A DNA stretch of 64,000 bases from Hesseltinella vesiculosa (Eukaryota; Mucoromycota; Mucoromycetes; Mucorales; Cunninghamellaceae). Of the stretch, positions 62,030-64,000 are shown one piece after another. The position numbers were made by a program, and so were the translations under genes. The stretch is from assembly GCA_002104935.1 (NCBI GenBank), contig MCGT01000041.1:131501-195500 (forward strand), written 5' to 3'. A model generated the notes under the pieces. The model searched no databases, was not told the origin of the DNA, and saw only the letters and a list, made by a program, of their open reading frames with translations. Position 1 is the first letter of the stretch; the number at the start of each line of letters is the position of its first letter.

Positions 62030-62434
62030 GGTAAAGTAAAAAGTAATGGTAAAACGATAAAAAAAAAAGGTTGGATGAAAAAAGAAAAAGAAAAAGAAAG
62101 GAAAAAAAAAATTAAAGGAAAAAAAAAACAACCCCAATAAACAGAGAAAAGCAAGTCCCTCCTTTCCACTCCGGCGGTCTCAAACGGAACACAGTTTTTC
62201 AACAGCAAACGAGAAAATGAACACACACACACAAATGGGGGTCAAACAAGTGGTTTTCGGAAACACAAAACTGGAAATGGCGTGGCCCACACTTTTGTTC
62301 AGGGTTTCTAATTGGTCATTGGTCAACTGGAAATGCAAACCCCCCTCCCCTCATTTCGTTTAAAGGCCGAGGGTTCCGCAAGAGGATGCCTTTTTTTTTC
62401 TTTTTGCATTTTTTTTTTAGCGAGTCCTTGTACG
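62030..62434. other. Divergent promoter region
   Basis: About 400 bp between the HMG-box gene (minus) and a small orphan (plus), with A-rich and T-rich tracts and a short CA repeat at 62221-62232. Confidence 0.6.
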
Positions 62435-62743
62435 ATGCAAAATTCCTCCAACTCTGAAGGTCAGCCTCCCAAGCCTGCCAGGTAAAATCAAAACGAAATT
62501 GTTCTTGCCTTGTCGAGGAGCCTGACCTAATTTTTTTTCCTTGGGCTTAGTGACATTTTGCCTGCAAGCCTACGCCATAAATTGCAGTCTGATGTTCAAA
62601 AATGGCAGCATCGAATCAATGAAATGGCTCAAAAAGAACTTGCCAATCAAGACAAGCAAGATGCCAATAAGGAATTTGGACTTTTCAAGCAAGAAGAGGA
62701 GTCTGCCGAACCAACCTCTTCTTCCGACGCAGACAAGCACTAA
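62435..62743 (+). CDS. Small orphan protein with one helix
   Basis: Predicted 79 residues; exons 62435-62481 and 62551-62743, split by a 69-bp intron with GTAAAA and CTTAG borders. The N-terminus is polar (MQNSSNSEGQPPKPARSDIL). A charged helix follows (ASLRHKLQSDVQKWQHRINE, then MAQKELANQDKQ), with an acidic Ser-rich end. No Cys, signal peptide or membrane segment. The clean intron and the helix periodicity support a real gene, but I do not recognise it. Its stop lies 99 bp from that of the converging NBR1-like gene. Confidence 0.55.
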
Positions 62744-62842
62744 ATAAAAACCTTTTTTTTTTTTTTTTTATTTGTCTTTTTTTGCACAAACGGATTTGGA
62801 AATACGGAAGGTTCGATATGAAGAATATAAAAAAAAACTATT

Positions 62843-64000
62843 TCATTTGGGATAGAGAGAGAGGTCCAGAAGTAAAGGAATCACCAAATCCAATTTACCA
62901 TCGTGGTCATTCAATAAATCTTTGGCCAGCTCATCGCAGTAGGTTATGCCCTATTAAAACGCCAAGCAAAGAAATAAAAAGGATGAGTGCCAAGCATCTT
63001 CTTTTTCTTTTTTAAGCAGTTACCATTTCATGCAACTGAGCAAGTTGAGGACCATACCTTTCTTGCTTCGAGTCCGAACCATCTTTCTCATTGGGCACAG
63101 ACAGAGGCTCTTGGGAAGCCAAGGGTTCGTTCACCAAGATGAAATCATTGGCAAGCAGGTGCATCAAACAAGGGGCACTGGTGGGGCTGTTGCACAAGGA
63201 TACATCTTGTTCATCATCCGTGTCGTCCTGCTGCAGAGTGAACGGCTCAACAGATGCCACGTTGGGTTGCTGTGTATCGGTCGTATTCAGTGAAGCCAAG
63301 GATGGCGACGAGAGCGGGTCATTGTCCAATTCAAAACGATCCTCCTCCTCCTCCTCCTCTTCATCGCCAGTGATCGACAGAGTGACGACGCTGCCAGCCG
63401 AGACCGAGGCCACAGTGTGAGTGTCTTGGGTCTTGCTTTCATCGTCATCGCCAGTGGCAAGGGTGGGGTACATGATTTTATAGTCCGAGGATGTCGTAGC
63501 CATCGTGGGCTCTGGTGAGGTTGTAGGTGGGCTGTTGTCATTGCTGCTGACGTTGTTGTTGGTGGCAGCAGCAGAAGCAGTGTTGTAGGCGGTGATATCG
63601 CACCAGAGCTGGTCACCAAAACGCTTACCATCGGCAGTCGTCAGCCGAAAGTAGGACACATGGCGACCAGGGCTGTGAGGGGCAAGCAGCTCGATGGCCA
63701 CTTGGACCTCTTCGCCGGGCAAGCAGGCTGGCACGACTCCCGAGCGCTGCGAGGTGGGACGGTAGGGGCGAGGGATGTCACCGCCGTGGAAGATCAGAGA
63801 AGTGCCTTGCGGCCAGGGAACCTGGCCAACATTCTTCAGTTTCCACACCTTGATGAATTGCTGCCCAACTGGCATCATGGCGCCATCAGGCACGTTGATG
63901 TCTTCAACAAAAGAGGCAGCCAGCAAGGACAGATCGGGACGCGCACTGGAAGGAGGGTGCGGCAGAGTGATGGACGTCGAAGGGTGGACAAATGTTTGAA
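62843..64000 (-). CDS. NBR1-like selective-autophagy receptor, C-terminal part (5' end outside window)
   Basis: Two exons are visible: the window edge at 64000 to 63024, and 62950-62843. The first contains the NBR1-specific FW (four-tryptophan) domain: ASFVEDINVPDGAMMPVGQQ, KVWKLKNVGQVPWPQGTSLI, FHGGD and, later, GRHVSYFRLTTADGKRFGDQ with LWCDITAY. A long acidic, Ser/Thr-rich linker with a Glu run carries possible Atg8-binding sites. The last exon completes a UBA-like domain (LHEMGITYCDELAKDLLNDH, then DGKLDLVIPLLLDLS). The FW and UBA order is that of NBR1-type cargo receptors, which bring ubiquitinated or specific cargo to autophagosomes. The PB1 and ZZ domains would be beyond the window. 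Confidence 0.87.

Overview
The window is nuclear DNA of a fungus, most likely an early-diverging one of the Mucoromycota (Mucoromycotina). The evidence is many short introns of about 50 to 90 bp with GT-AG (twice GC-AG) borders, pyrimidine-rich leaders, and a mix of fungal genes with genes that yeasts have lost (kaptin, an NBR1-type receptor, a Fanzor nuclease). Poly-A/T runs of 10 to 28 bp are frequent in introns and intergenic DNA. The genus cannot be fixed from the sequence. Exon borders below were placed by hand from splice motifs and reading phase.

Layout. 1-1567: 3' end of SWR1. 3691-4838: a MAX-like bHLH factor. 4839-10595: gene-poor, with a broken unrecognised gene (8400-9339) and a dispersed repeat. 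10596-15512: a Kelch-repeat membrane protein converging on an RRN6-like RNA polymerase I factor. 15570-20630: relics, including an internally deleted copy of a histidine kinase and a frameshifted two-ORF gene. 20631-24022: the intact hybrid histidine kinase. 27752-33969: an ATG11-like autophagy scaffold and MFAP1. 34195-39360: a mobile-element graveyard (pogo-type transposase remnant, a palindrome of about 1 kb, a Tc1-type relic, repeat copies) that also holds one intact orphan gene (37489-38517). 39814-43108: an apparently intact Fanzor RNA-guided nuclease, the main find. 43491-47529: SDHAF1, a MIX14/CHCHD5 protein, an orphan gene and an IZH/AdipoR receptor. 50352-64000: a mucin-like surface protein, an acidic orphan, a pseudokinase, a DEAD-box helicase with RanBP2 fingers and a GW-rich tail, kaptin, an HMG-box protein resembling Nhp10, a small orphan, and the 3' end of an NBR1-like receptor.

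Common threads. Several genes serve nutrient and autophagy signalling (ATG11-like, NBR1-like, kaptin, histidine kinase). Others serve chromatin and transcription (SWR1, Nhp10-like, bHLH, RRN6-like), RNA (MFAP1, DEAD-box) and mitochondria (SDHAF1, MIX14). They show no operon-like organisation. The Fanzor lies beside the transposon-rich block, as expected for a mobile or recently mobile gene.
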